Counted from the first letter of the stretch, positions 1-8,079 are shown. The stretch is DNA of 64,000 nucleotides from Paraconexibacter algicola (GCF_003044185.1 NZ_PYYB01000005.1:1-64000); one strand, 5' to 3'. Notes: generated from the letters alone by a model not told the origin. Numbers and translations are program-made.

Positions 1-45
1 GCACGTCTGAACATCCTTCCCGCTGCGCCAAACGGCACAGCCATC

Positions 46-137
46 AGATGTCCATCAAAGCGGGGGAACTCCATTTCGTTTCGGCTCGCGTGATCGCGAG
101 GTAGATGAGTTTGGTGGCGGCTTGCTCGTCGGGGAAG
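46..137 (-). pseudogene. IS256-family transposase C-terminal remnant
   Basis: Read on the minus strand this stretch encodes about 30 residues beginning FPDEQAATKLIYLAI and ending KWSSPALMDI before a TGA. The FPxxxAAxKLIYLAI block is the typical near-C-terminal segment of IS256/Mutator-type transposases. The rest of the gene is missing: the upstream side is cut by the end of the IS3 element at 138, and the usual C-terminal tail after the conserved K-W is replaced by an unrelated short end. It is a non-functional relic. The family call rests on one short motif, so it is only moderately secure. Confidence 0.5.
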
Positions 138-163
138 TGGCGTGGACCCCGTGCGTGTTGTCA
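138..163. repeat. IS3 element terminal inverted repeat, orfB side
   Basis: The sequence begins TGGCGTGGACCCCG and ends GTGTTGTCAC. It matches the reverse complement of 1489-1517 over the outer 14 bases and again over the inner GTGTTG block, with a 2-3 base difference in the middle. The orfB stop codon (161-163) lies inside it. Confidence 0.75.
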
Positions 164-1044
164 CTTAGGCCGCTGGGATAGCTGGTTGTCGTGATCCTGC
201 CAGGTGCCGGCGACCTGCGCCGGCGTCTTGTAGGCGAGCCCGGAGTGGGGCCGGTGGTGGTAGGCCTCGATGTAGGCGCCGATCTTCGCTCGGGCTTCGT
301 CGAGGGTCTCGAACTCCTCGCGCCAGACGCAGCGGAGCTTGAGCTTGCCGAACCAGGACTCGATACCCCATGCGGGGCACAGGTGAACGCCTGGGACTCC
401 GGGTCGCGGTAGCCGCCACGGCGGTGCGTGATCTCGTGCTGCGCGAGCCGCGCGCGGAACCGCTTGCTCGTGAACGCGGTCCCGTTGTCCGTGCCGAGCG
501 TGAGCGTTCCCGCGGGAACGCCCCGGGTGGCGACGGCGGCGTCGATGACGGCGATCGCCTCGTCGGCGCGACAGCGAACGTCCAAGGCCCAGCCGGTGAT
601 CTCCCGGGTGCAGCAGTCGATCATCGCGTTGAGGTAGGTCCAGCCGTGCTCGGCGACCCAGATCGAGGTCATGTCCAGGTGCCAGAGCTCGTCTGGGCGG
701 GTGACCTCGAAGTAGCCCGGGCGCTTGCGGCGGCCCTCGGAGCGCTTGGGCTGCAGCAACCGGTGCTCACGCATCAGCCGCTGCACCCGCTTGCGATTGA
801 CCGGCTGCTCGTTCAGGCGCTGCGCCGTCAGAGCAGCGACCATGCGGGTGCCGTCGGTCGGGTTCTCCCGCGCGACCTCGAGCACCGCGCGGTCGACCTC
901 GTCCAGCGGCCGGCGCTCACCTTTCGGCGGTCGGGTCGGCCGTCGGTAGATCGCCTGCCGGCTGATCTGCGCGACCCTCGCGACCAGGGCGGCGGGGCGG
1001 CCTTGCGCGACGAACTCGCGGGAACGGGCGACGCGCATGCTCAC
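161..1044 (-). pseudogene. IS3-family transposase OrfB (DDE integrase), frameshifted
   Basis: The intact frame starts at GTG 1044, overlapping the native orfA stop as GTGA. It runs through an HTH_21-like N-terminus (AQISRQAIYRRPTRPP) and an rve integrase core with the first Asp in WHLDMTSIW and the second in LGTDNGTAFTS. At residue context RDPESQAF a 20-bp insert (364-383) shifts the frame. Beyond it the proper frame resumes with IESWFGKLKLRCVWREEFET, which contains the catalytic Glu, and ends QLSQRPK at 161. Without the insert the protein would be 287 residues, normal for this family. As it stands, translation passes into unrelated sequence and runs out of the element to a stop at 55, so the Glu of the DDE triad is lost. 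Confidence 0.85.
364..383 (+). repeat. 20-bp hairpin insert, copy 2 (in orfB)
   Basis: The insert is TACCCCATGCGGGGCACAGG on the plus strand. It has the form CCCC-N4-GGGG followed by CACAGG. Deleting exactly these 20 bases restores the OrfB frame (QAF-IESWF), which defines its limits. It shares 15 of 20 positions with the insert at 1070-1089, which lies in the opposite orientation; nearly all differences fall in the 4-base loop. Confidence 0.85.
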
Positions 1045-1360
1045 TCCGATCCCCGCAAGAGTTCCCCCGCCTGTGCCCCGAACGGGGTGCGACCTCGACC
1101 TCCATCGTCTTGCGCCCGAGCGCGCGTTCGAGCTTGGACACCTGCGAACGCAGCTCGTCCAGCTCGGTGCGCTCAGCCTTGGCCGACAGACGCTGCGCGC
1201 CGGCCGCGAGGAACTGCTCACGCCAACGGCGCAGCAGCGTCTCGGAGATGTCGTGCTCGCGGCACAGCTCCGCGATCGTCTTCTGGCCCCGCAGCGACGC
1301 GAGCACGAGCTCGGTCTTTTGCTGCGCGGTGAACTTCCGGTACTTGCGGGTCTCGCCCAT
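1041..1360 (-). pseudogene. IS3-family transposase OrfA, frameshifted near its 3' end
   Basis: The start is ATG 1360, preceded by a good GGAGG ribosome site 5 bases upstream. The product begins MGETRKYRKFTAQQKTELVL and carries the HTH_Tnp_1 segment (TIAELCREHDISETLLRRWR) followed by a heptad-like coiled coil (ELDELRSQVSKLERAL). A 20-bp insert at 1070-1089 breaks the last codons. Taking it out gives MEVEVAGELLRGSE and a TGA at 1041-1043 that overlaps the orfB GTG, the normal IS3 arrangement, for a 99-residue protein. In the present sequence the frame instead runs on to a stop at 917, adding an unrelated tail. The DNA-binding part is intact, so a truncated product could still act as a repressor of the element. 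Confidence 0.85.
1070..1089 (-). repeat. 20-bp hairpin insert, copy 1 (in orfA)
   Basis: On the minus strand the insert reads CACCCCGTTCGGGGCACAGG. Removing these 20 bases restores the native orfA end (EVEV-AGELLRGSE) and the orfA/orfB overlap. It is the same CCCC-N4-GGGG-CACAGG unit as at 364-383 with a different loop (GTTC instead of ATGC), in the reverse orientation within the element. Confidence 0.85.
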
Positions 1361-1488
1361 CAGGTCCTCCTCGGAGGGGTGTCGGGCGGCCATGCTGCGA
1401 GGTGCGCCGGACGGGATCGCCACTCGGCTCGGCCTACGGCCTCGCCTTCGTGACGACCCCGTCCGGGGGCTCATTCCTCACAGCTCAG

Positions 1489-1517
1489 GTGTCAACACGA
1501 TCTCGGGGTCCACGCCA
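1489..1517. repeat. IS3 element terminal inverted repeat, orfA side
   Basis: Read outward to inward on the minus strand it is TGGCGTGGACCCCG, then AGAT, then CGTGTTGACAC. It pairs with 138-163 with a short indel. It marks the outer edge of the element next to the Tn3-type fragment. Confidence 0.75.
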
Positions 1518-2216
1518 AGACCCACCACGGACCGCCCGCAGCTTCGAGATCTCCGTCAGCAACGTGCTCAAGCTGACATTCCCCGGGGCCGAACGGATCA
1601 GCGAGAACACACCGTCGCCGTCATCCGTGCCGCCGAGCAACGCGTCGAGACGATCCTCGGCGTCAGGCCCGATTCGCGTGGTGATCCGCGAACAGAGCGA
1701 GTTCTCCGAGCGATGCAGTGCGGACCGAACCAGACGGTCGACCTGTTTCCTCGAGGGCGGCTCGATCGACTCTGCCAGCATCCGGCCCGCCAGCTCGTCA
1801 CGCACGCGAGAAGGTTCCCGTTCGGCCTCGCACACGCTCACCGCGAGCCAGCCCGCCAGCCGCTCCACGTCGCTCGCCGAGCACTCCCGGAACCCGAGAT
1901 GCGCACGGATCTCGCTGCGGTGTCGCTTCGCCGAGCGGCCCGACCACGCGTACTCGTCAAGCTGCGAAGCCGTCGCGTCAACCTGACGCGCTACGAACTC
2001 CACGATCTCGGAGTCGAACTCCTCGCGGCCGTCCGGAAACCGGCCGTGAGCGAGGAAGAACTTCAGCTGCAGCGCGTAACCGAGCCGCGTGCCCTCGTAC
2101 TTGCCGTCGACGAGCTCGCGCTCCGCCTCCAGCAACGTTCACGTCGCAACAAGCTCGTCAAGGCCACCAAGATCGGACACCTCGCCGATACTGGCGACCG
2201 GGAGCCGGATCAGAGT
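1518..2216 (-). pseudogene. Tn3-family transposase N-terminal fragment (DUF4158), broken
   Basis: On the minus strand the frame gives LGGLDELVAT, an in-frame TGA (2139-2141), then TLLEAERELVDGKYEGTRLG and continues YALQLKFFLAHGRFPDG, DEYAWSGRSAKRHRSEIR, LGFRE and EISKLRAV. This order matches the N-terminal DUF4158 domain of Tn3-family transposases, where LVAxWTL is followed by TRLGFxLxLKFF and later YxWxxRTxKxHRxxIRxxLGFR. The stop sits where the family has a Trp, so TGG to TGA is the likely lesion. The catalytic C-terminal two thirds are absent because the IS3 element abuts the fragment at 1517. It is a relic with no expected activity. Confidence 0.75.
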
Positions 2217-2281
2217 TCAGGCGCCGACGAAATGGCACCAGAATGCACGATCGTTAGTACTGGGCCGACGCCGCCGGCCCG

Positions 2282-3298
2282 TCAGGGCCGCGGGCCGTGC
2301 GTGCGCAGCAGCACGACCGGGCCGCGCCCGTAGCGGCCGCGGCGCGCCGACGCGAGCAGCGCCGCGAACGCCTTGCCGGTGTAGACCGGGTCCAGGTGCA
2401 CGCCGTGCTCGCCGCCGATCGCGATCGCGTTCCCGGCGGCCTCCGTGCCGACGCCGTAGCCGGGGCCGAGCTCGCTGCGGTCGACGACCACGTGGCCGCG
2501 GCCGAGCAGCAGCGGCCCGAGCCGCGCGCCGCGACGGCGCAGCAGCGCGCTTGTGCGCCGCGCGAGCCGCAGCATCTGCGGCTCGTCCAGGCGCAGCGTG
2601 TCGTTCACGACGACGGCGTGGACGCGGGTCCGCAGCCCGGCGAGCGCGAAGCCGAGCGCGAACCCCGCCGCCGTGCCGCCCGTGCCGACCGCGCAGACGA
2701 CGTGCGAGGGCTCGGGCAGCTCCCCGGCACGGACCTGGGCGGCCAGCTCCAGCGCCGCCTCGACGGTGCCGAGCACGCCGACCGGCGAGGAGCCCCCGGC
2801 CGGGAACACGTACGGGCGCCGGCCGCCGGAGGCCGCCGCGTGGTGGGCGAGCACGACCGGCAGGGCCGCGGCGGTGCGGGCCTTCGTGCCGGTCCGGTAG
2901 ACGGACGCCCCCGACCGGCACAGCAGCCCGAACTGGCGCTCGACGTGCTCGTCCAGCGGCTGCTCGACGACGAGGACCGCGGCGCGCAGCCCGAGGTCGC
3001 GGGCGTAGAGGGCGGTCGCCAGGCCGTGGTTGGTTCCCAGCGCCCCGAACGTCACGACGGTGTCGCGGCCGCGGCGCAGCGCGTCGGGCAGCAGCCACTC
3101 GAGCTTGCGGACCTTGTTGCCGCCCCAGCCACCGTCCCCGTAGGCGCCCTCGTCCTTGATCCAGACCTCCGCGCCACCCGCCGCCAGGCCGTCGAGGCGC
3201 CGCACCGCGGTCGGCGCGGACCCGAGCCGCACGTGCGGCAGCGGACCGCCGGCCAGCTCGGGGAAGCGGTCGTGCAGGTGCGGTCCGGTCGCGTTCAC
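2282..3298 (-). CDS. PLP-dependent D-cysteine desulfhydrase / ACC-deaminase family enzyme
   Basis: A 338-residue fold-type II (tryptophan synthase beta-like) PLP enzyme. The motif WIKDEGAYGDGGWGGNKVRK near residue 50 contains the Schiff-base lysine (GNKVRK). It is followed by FGALGTNHGLATALYA, which matches the SNH segment of this family, and by a phosphate-binding glycine loop (VGTGGTAAGF). Known members deaminate 1-aminocyclopropane-1-carboxylate or release H2S, ammonia and pyruvate from D-cysteine; the substrate cannot be fixed from sequence. The GTG start at 3298 overlaps the TGA of the upstream oxidase gene (GTGA), so the two are translationally coupled and were probably selected together. 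Expected to be cytosolic. Confidence 0.8.
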   Translation of the reverse strand: MNATGPHLHDRFPELAGGPLPHVRLGSAPTAVRRLDGLAAGGAEVWIKDEGAYGDGGWGGNKVRKLEWLLPDALRRGRDTVVTFGALGTNHGLATALYARDLGLRAAVLVVEQPLDEHVERQFGLLCRSGASVYRTGTKARTAAALPVVLAHHAAASGGRRPYVFPAGGSSPVGVLGTVEAALELAAQVRAGELPEPSHVVCAVGTGGTAAGFALGFALAGLRTRVHAVVVNDTLRLDEPQMLRLARRTSALLRRRGARLGPLLLGRGHVVVDRSELGPGYGVGTEAAGNAIAIGGEHGVHLDPVYTGKAFAALLASARRGRYGRGPVVLLRTHGPRP

Positions 3299-4593
3299 GG
3301 GCCGAGCACCTGGGCGACGTACGGGTTCGTGAACACGCGCCCGGGGTCGAGCCGGTCCCGCACGGCGAGGAAGCGGTCGAAGTCCGGGTAGACCGGGCGC
3401 AGGTCCTCCGCGGTGCGGAAGTGGCGCTTGCCCCAGTGGGGGCGGCCGTCGAGCTCGCGCATGATCCCCTCGACGCCGCGCAGGAACGGCTCCCACGGCA
3501 TGCCCTCGAAGACGTGCGACGCGATGTAGCAGGTGTCCCGGCCGCCGGCGGGGGAGAGGAACGCGTCGTCGCCGGCGACGAAGCGGACCTCGAACGGGAA
3601 CGACACCGCGTGGCCGCCGTCCTGCACCAGCGCGCGCACACGCTCCAGCGCCGTGCGGCCGTGCTCGCGCGGGATCGCGTACTCCATCTCGGTGAAGCGG
3701 ACGCTGCGCGGCGAGGCGAAGATCCGGTCGCTGCGGTCCACGCGCACGCTGGTGCCCGACGCGCGCGAGACCAGCCGGTTGATCGCCGGGATCCACGACG
3801 GCCGCGCCCGCGCGACCCGGTTGGCGACCCCGAACGCGCGGTTGACGAGCAGCTCGTCCTGCACGAACGCGGCGGCCCGCGACCGGGGCCGGGGCGGCTC
3901 GGTGGTCCGCGTGTTCGTCCGCGTGAGCGCGAGCGGGCTGTGCGGGAAGGTGAAGAACTCGAAGTGCTCGCTGCCGTCGGCGAGCTCGTCGAGCCGGGGG
4001 AGGACCTCGGCCAGCGGCATCGGCGTGTCGACCCCGCGCAGCGTGAACGCGGGCACGACACGCACCGTCACCGCGGTCACGACGCCCAGCGCGCCGAGCG
4101 ACACGCGCGCCGCCCGCCAGCCGTCGGGGTCCGACGCCTCGTCGAGCTCGACGACCTCGCCGTCCCCGCGGACGAGCTCGATCGCGTGCAGCGCGCTGGA
4201 GAGGTTGCGCAGCCGGGCGCCGGTCCCGTGCGTCCCGGTCGCGGTCGCCCCGGCGATCGACTGCACGTCGATGTCCCCGAGGTTCTCGAACGCCAGGCCG
4301 TGGGCGGCGAGCGCCTCGCTGCACGCGTTCAGGGTGATCCCGGCCTCGACGCGCACGAGGCCCGCCTCGCGGTCGACGTCGAGCACGCGGCTCATCCGCT
4401 CCAGCGACAGGAGCGTCCCGTCCGTGACCACGCACGGCGTGAAGGAGTGGCCCGCGCCCGCGACCCGCACGACGCGCCCGGCGGCCGCCGCCTCCCGCAC
4501 GAGCCGCTGCACCTCGGCCACCGAGGTCGGCCGGGCCAGCACCGCGGGGCGGCAGGTGTGCTCCTGCGACCAGCTCGTCCACGTCTCGGACAT
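3295..4593 (-). CDS. FAD-linked aldonolactone oxidase (D-arabinono-1,4-lactone / L-gulonolactone oxidase type)
   Basis: This 432-residue protein has an N-terminal FAD_binding_4 domain (roughly residues 10-150). Its motif RVAGAGHSFT carries the histidine that forms the 8-alpha bond to FAD in this family, and GDIDVQSIAGATATGTHGTG forms the pyrophosphate-binding segment. The C-terminal ALO domain includes HWGKRH near residue 395, the signature of sugar-lactone oxidases. Family members oxidise aldono-lactones with O2 and release H2O2. Related actinobacterial enzymes act on xylitol or other alditols, so the substrate is open. It is the first gene of a two-gene minus-strand unit with the PLP enzyme. 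ATG 4593 starts about 60 bp from the divergent promoter for the lipase-like gene. Confidence 0.85.
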   Translation of the reverse strand: MSETWTSWSQEHTCRPAVLARPTSVAEVQRLVREAAAAGRVVRVAGAGHSFTPCVVTDGTLLSLERMSRVLDVDREAGLVRVEAGITLNACSEALAAHGLAFENLGDIDVQSIAGATATGTHGTGARLRNLSSALHAIELVRGDGEVVELDEASDPDGWRAARVSLGALGVVTAVTVRVVPAFTLRGVDTPMPLAEVLPRLDELADGSEHFEFFTFPHSPLALTRTNTRTTEPPRPRSRAAAFVQDELLVNRAFGVANRVARARPSWIPAINRLVSRASGTSVRVDRSDRIFASPRSVRFTEMEYAIPREHGRTALERVRALVQDGGHAVSFPFEVRFVAGDDAFLSPAGGRDTCYIASHVFEGMPWEPFLRGVEGIMRELDGRPHWGKRHFRTAEDLRPVYPDFDRFLAVRDRLDPGRVFTNPYVAQVLGP

Positions 4594-4627
4594 CCGCCGC
4601 CCAGCGTATCCGGCCGGTGAACCGGCC

Positions 4628-4657
4628 TTGCGCGCGCCGTCGCGCCCGCTCTAGGCT
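4628..4657 (+). promoter_or_regulatory. Sigma70-like promoter of the SGNH hydrolase gene
   Basis: TTGCGC (4628-4633), an 18-base spacer and TAGGCT (4652-4657). The same hexamer pair with the same spacing precedes the first mce operon, and the TAGGCT box recurs before the NYN and tRNA-Cys genes, which supports it as the housekeeping pattern here. Confidence 0.6.
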
Positions 4658-4711
4658 CGCGCCCGTCCGCCGCCCCCCGGGTCGGGGGCGGCCCGTCCCA
4701 GGAGAGCCCGC

Positions 4712-5926
4712 ATGTCCCAGGTCGTCCGCACGCGCCGCCGTGCCGCCCTCGCCGCCGTCGCCCTCGCGCTCGCCGGTCCCGCCGCGGCCGCCCCGTCGGC
4801 GCTCGCCGCCCCCGGGGTCGGCACCCCGACCGTCGTGACGGTCGGCGACTCCTACATCTCCGGCGAGGCGGGCCGCTGGGCGGGCAACTCCAACGCGAGC
4901 GAGAGCCGGCACGACGCGCTCGGCGCCGACGCCTACTGGGACAACGCCACGAGGACCGGGGAGCAGATCGACCGCTGCCACCGGTCCGAGAGCGCCGAGG
5001 CGTTCATCGGCGGCGGCGTGCGCGGGGTCAACCTCGCCTGCTCGGGGGCGCGCACGGCCACCTACACCGACGGCGACGGACGCTTCAAGCCCGGCCTGGA
5101 CTTCTTCCTCTCGGGAGCGAGCAAGGGGCAGGCGCGGATGCTCCAGGAGACCGCGCAGGCCGACAACGTGAAGCTCGTCGTCGTCTCGATCGGCGGCAAC
5201 GACTTCGACTTCGCCTCGATCGTCCAGACCTGCGTCACGAACTGGGCGACCTCGCCGACCTGGTGGAAGGACTACTGCAACGACGACTCGTCGGTCACCG
5301 CGAACTTCACCGCCGCGAACGTCGCCGCCCAGCGGTTGAAGATCCGCAACGCGCTGCTGAACCTCCGCACCGCGATGAGCAACGCCGGCTACAGCGCCTC
5401 GCAGTACACGATCCTCGTGCAGAACTACGGCTCGCCGATCCCGGCGGGCAGCGGCTTCCGCTACGGGGAGAGCGGCTACGGGCGCCAGTCCACCGGCGGC
5501 TGCGGGTTCTGGAACGCGGACGCGAACTGGGCCAACGCCACGGCCCTGCCGACCATCAACGGCGCCGTCTTCGGCGGCGCGGCCGACGCGGGCCTGAGCA
5601 ACCTCCGGACGCTCGACGTGTCGAGCGCGTTCAACGGCCGCCGGCTGTGCGAGAACACCGTCGGGCTGGTCGAGGAGCGGGGCCTGGCGAGCTGGGCGTC
5701 CCCCGGCGCGGTGGACCAGACCGAGTGGGTCAACCAGATCCGCACGGTGTCGACGATCAACTCGAACTACTTCATCCAGGAGTCGCTGCACCCCAACTAC
5801 TGGGGCCAGCTCGCGCTGCGCGCCTGCGTCCGGCTCGCCTACAACGGCGGGACGCCGCGCTCGGGCCGGTGCACCCGCGCCGCGAACGGGCTGCTGGCCG
5901 GCGAGCCGCGGATGGCGCTCGGCTGA
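4712..5926 (+). CDS. Secreted SGNH/GDSL-type hydrolase (lipase/esterase)
   Basis: The 404-residue protein has a signal peptide of about 32 residues (twin-arginine-like RTRRR, a hydrophobic run, cleavage near ALA-AP). Block I is VTVGDSYISGEAG with the nucleophile Ser near residue 47. Block III is VVSIGGNDFDF with the oxyanion Asn, and block V is ESLHPNYWGQ with the catalytic His, followed by a typical C-terminal end. Several cysteine pairs fit an exported, disulfide-stabilised enzyme similar to Streptomyces SGNH esterases. The start ATG 4712 has GGAGAG 6 bases upstream and follows a promoter at 4628-4657. It is monocistronic and convergent with the pabB-pabC fusion. The ester substrate cannot be inferred. 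Confidence 0.85.
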   Translation: MSQVVRTRRRAALAAVALALAGPAAAAPSALAAPGVGTPTVVTVGDSYISGEAGRWAGNSNASESRHDALGADAYWDNATRTGEQIDRCHRSESAEAFIGGGVRGVNLACSGARTATYTDGDGRFKPGLDFFLSGASKGQARMLQETAQADNVKLVVVSIGGNDFDFASIVQTCVTNWATSPTWWKDYCNDDSSVTANFTAANVAAQRLKIRNALLNLRTAMSNAGYSASQYTILVQNYGSPIPAGSGFRYGESGYGRQSTGGCGFWNADANWANATALPTINGAVFGGAADAGLSNLRTLDVSSAFNGRRLCENTVGLVEERGLASWASPGAVDQTEWVNQIRTVSTINSNYFIQESLHPNYWGQLALRACVRLAYNGGTPRSGRCTRAANGLLAGEPRMALG

Positions 5927-5941
5927 GCCCGCGCCGGCCCG

Positions 5942-8038
5942 TCAGTCCCGGGCCGGGCCGAGCACGGCCGGCTCGGCGCCGCGGAGGGCGTTGACGATCA
6001 GGATCTCCGCGGCGTCGCGCAGCTCGCCGAGCGGCAGCGGACGCTCGGCGATCGCCTCGCCGATCTCCTGCAGCTGGCGGATCGAGCGGGCGCGGGCGAT
6101 GCCGGGCAGGATCCGCCCGTCCAGCGGCGGCGTCACCCAGCTGCCGTCGGCCAGGCGCGCGAGCACGCTGGAGCGCGCGGCCTCGAGCACGAGGCCGTCG
6201 AGGTCGACGGCGAGCGGCAGCGACCCGGGGTCGCGTTCGGCGAGCGCGTCCCACAGCCGCCGGTCGGCCCACTTGTGCGGGCCGAACCCGCCGGGCACGA
6301 CGACCGGACCGAGCACGACCGGGGAGGGCGCGGCGGGCGGCAGCGGCGTGCAGACCGCGTGGGAGGCGAGCCGGCCGGTCAGGCCGGGCACGACGTCGAT
6401 CCGCAGCCGGGCCTCGCCGGCGGTGAGCCCCGCGGTCGCGATCGCGGCGCGGGCCGCGGCGACCAGTGGCCGGAACGCCACGGCGTCCCCGTAGAGCTCG
6501 AGCGTGCTGGCGGTCAGGCGCGCGAGGTGCTCGTCGAGGTCGACCGCGGTCCCGTCGCGGACGAGGATCGTCTCGAACACGCCGCGTCCCGGCTCGGGCC
6601 GCGGCAGCGGCACGGGCGCGCGCCGGTCGGGCGCGATCCCCGCGCCCGGGGGCGGGGCGGGCGTCGCGTCGGCCGCGAACGGCGGCGACCCGATCGCCGC
6701 GAGCAGCGGCGCGGCCTTGTCGGCGGCCTCGGTCGCCTCGCCGGCCCCGGTCGAGTCGGCGACGATGCCGCCGCCGACCCCCAGCCAGATCCGCTCGCCG
6801 CGCGCCTCGAACGTCCGGATCGCGACGTTCAGGTCGAGCCCCGCGAGCGGGCCGGCGAGCCCGATCGCCCCGGTGTAGGCCTCGCGCCCGGTGCTCTCCA
6901 GCTCGTGGATCACCTGCATCGCCGCGACCTTCGGGGCGCCGGTCACCGAGCCGGGCGGGAAGGTCGCGCGGACGAGCTCCGCGTCGCCGACGCCGGCGGG
7001 CAGCTCGCCGCGCACGTCGGAGACGAGGTGCCACACGCCCGGGGCCTCGCGCGGCTGCGCGAGCGCGCTCACCCGCACCGTCCCGGTCGCGCACACGCGC
7101 CCGAGGTCGTTGCGGACGAGGTCGACGATCATCACGTGCTCGGCCCGGTCCTTCTCCGCGCTCTCGAGCTCCTCCCGGGCCTCCTCGTCGGCGACCGGGT
7201 CGGGCCCGCGCGGCCGCGTCCCCTTGATCGGGGAGCTCAGGACGCTGCGGCCGTGGCGCTCCAGGTACAGCTCGGGGGAGAGCGAGGCGACGACGCCCCA
7301 CGGCCCCTGGACGTAGGCGGCCTTGGCGGGGCGCAGCGCCGCCCACGCGCGCACGAACACGTCGAGCGCGTCGCCCTCCAGCCGGCCGTCGAGCCGCTGG
7401 CAGAGGTTCGCCTGGAAGAGGTCGCCGTGGCGGATCCGCTCGACGCAGGCGGCGACCGCGGCGGCGTGCCCGGCCGCCGACGGGGTGGCCCGCCAGGTGC
7501 CGGTGCGGACCGGGCGGGGCCCCTCGTCCTGGGCGACCAGGGCGGCCGCTCGCGCGCGCAGGTCCGCGAGGCGCTCCTGCAGCGCCGGCTCGCGGTCGGG
7601 GGTGACGAGCGCCTCGAACCACCAGTCGCCGGCCGCGTCCTGGCGCAGCACGTGATCGTGGTAGGCGAGCGCCGCCCCGGGCAGCGGGACCGGTCGCGGC
7701 GGCGGGCCGCCGACCGGCTCCAGCGCGCGGCCGAGCGGGTAGCCGAGCAGGCCGAACCAGCCGCCGCCCACCGCACCGGCCGGGGCGTCGCCGGCGGCCG
7801 TGACGGCGGGCAGGTCGTCCAGGGCGGCGAACGGCTCGGGCGCGTCGACGGCGACCCGCAGCGGCGGGCCGGGCGCGAGCACCGCGCGGGACCCGCCCGC
7901 CCACGAGCCGAGCAGGGCGGTGGCGCCGGTCCGGCCGCGCAGCAGCAGCGGCGACCGCCAGGTTTCCAGGGCGACGCCGAGCGGGGCGACCAGGAGCTGC
8001 GCCGTCGCGGCGGGACCGGGGGACACGCCGGGCATCAT
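5942..8038 (-). CDS. pabB: Aminodeoxychorismate synthase component I fused to aminodeoxychorismate lyase (PabB-PabC)
   Basis: A 698-residue bifunctional folate enzyme. The N-terminal two thirds are an anthranilate-synthase-I-like chorismate-binding domain with SPIKGTRPRG, whose Lys in PIKGT is typical of PabB rather than TrpE, plus HVMIVDLVRNDLGRV and FPPGSVTGAPK. The C-terminal third, from about residue 490, is class-IV aminotransferase: GVFETILVRDG, the PLP lysine in FGPHKWADRR, and ARSSVLARLADGSW with a late GRILPGIAR. Together they would make 4-aminobenzoate from chorismate if a PabA glutaminase is supplied elsewhere. The start was set at the ATG pair 8038/8035 because upstream residues are low-complexity Arg/Gly; the frame stays open to 8122. 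Convergent with the SGNH hydrolase. Confidence 0.85.
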   Translation of the reverse strand: MMPGVSPGPAATAQLLVAPLGVALETWRSPLLLRGRTGATALLGSWAGGSRAVLAPGPPLRVAVDAPEPFAALDDLPAVTAAGDAPAGAVGGGWFGLLGYPLGRALEPVGGPPPRPVPLPGAALAYHDHVLRQDAAGDWWFEALVTPDREPALQERLADLRARAAALVAQDEGPRPVRTGTWRATPSAAGHAAAVAACVERIRHGDLFQANLCQRLDGRLEGDALDVFVRAWAALRPAKAAYVQGPWGVVASLSPELYLERHGRSVLSSPIKGTRPRGPDPVADEEAREELESAEKDRAEHVMIVDLVRNDLGRVCATGTVRVSALAQPREAPGVWHLVSDVRGELPAGVGDAELVRATFPPGSVTGAPKVAAMQVIHELESTGREAYTGAIGLAGPLAGLDLNVAIRTFEARGERIWLGVGGGIVADSTGAGEATEAADKAAPLLAAIGSPPFAADATPAPPPGAGIAPDRRAPVPLPRPEPGRGVFETILVRDGTAVDLDEHLARLTASTLELYGDAVAFRPLVAAARAAIATAGLTAGEARLRIDVVPGLTGRLASHAVCTPLPPAAPSPVVLGPVVVPGGFGPHKWADRRLWDALAERDPGSLPLAVDLDGLVLEAARSSVLARLADGSWVTPPLDGRILPGIARARSIRQLQEIGEAIAERPLPLGELRDAAEILIVNALRGAEPAVLGPARD

Positions 8039-8079
8039 GCCGCGCCGCGCGGGCCGGCGGCGGACCGCGCCGGTACTGG

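Larger units (their letters stand above)
138..1517 (-). mobile_element. IS3-family insertion sequence, internally mutated
   Basis: A 1,380-bp element reading on the minus strand. It is bounded by imperfect terminal inverted repeats that both start TGGCGTGGACCCCG and continue to CGTGTTG(T/A)CAC. It carries the two overlapping ORFs of the IS3 family: orfA (helix-turn-helix plus leucine-zipper-like coiled coil) and orfB (DDE integrase). Removing the two 20-bp inserts described below gives a normal length of 1,340 bp and restores both reading frames. The two flanks belong to different transposases (IS256-type and Tn3-type), so no matching target duplication is expected and none is clear. With both ORFs frameshifted the copy is very probably immobile unless helped in trans. 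Confidence 0.85.

Noticed and set aside
59-72. An 11-base match (GCGGGGGAACT) between the IS256 remnant and the orfA end as a possible transposon end.
   Set aside because: It is short and GC-rich, and it is native orfA coding sequence on one side, so chance is the simpler explanation.
364-1089. Translational bypassing (ribosome hopping) over the two 20-base inserts.
   Set aside because: For the orfA insert a GCA-to-GCG hop would restore the frame, but the orfB insert has no matching take-off and landing codons (ACC versus ATC), and the two inserts lie in opposite orientation relative to the mRNA.
2139-2141. TGA read as Trp (codon reassignment) in the Tn3-type fragment.
   Set aside because: The many other genes use TGA as their stop, and the fragment is decayed anyway, so a simple nonsense mutation is sufficient.
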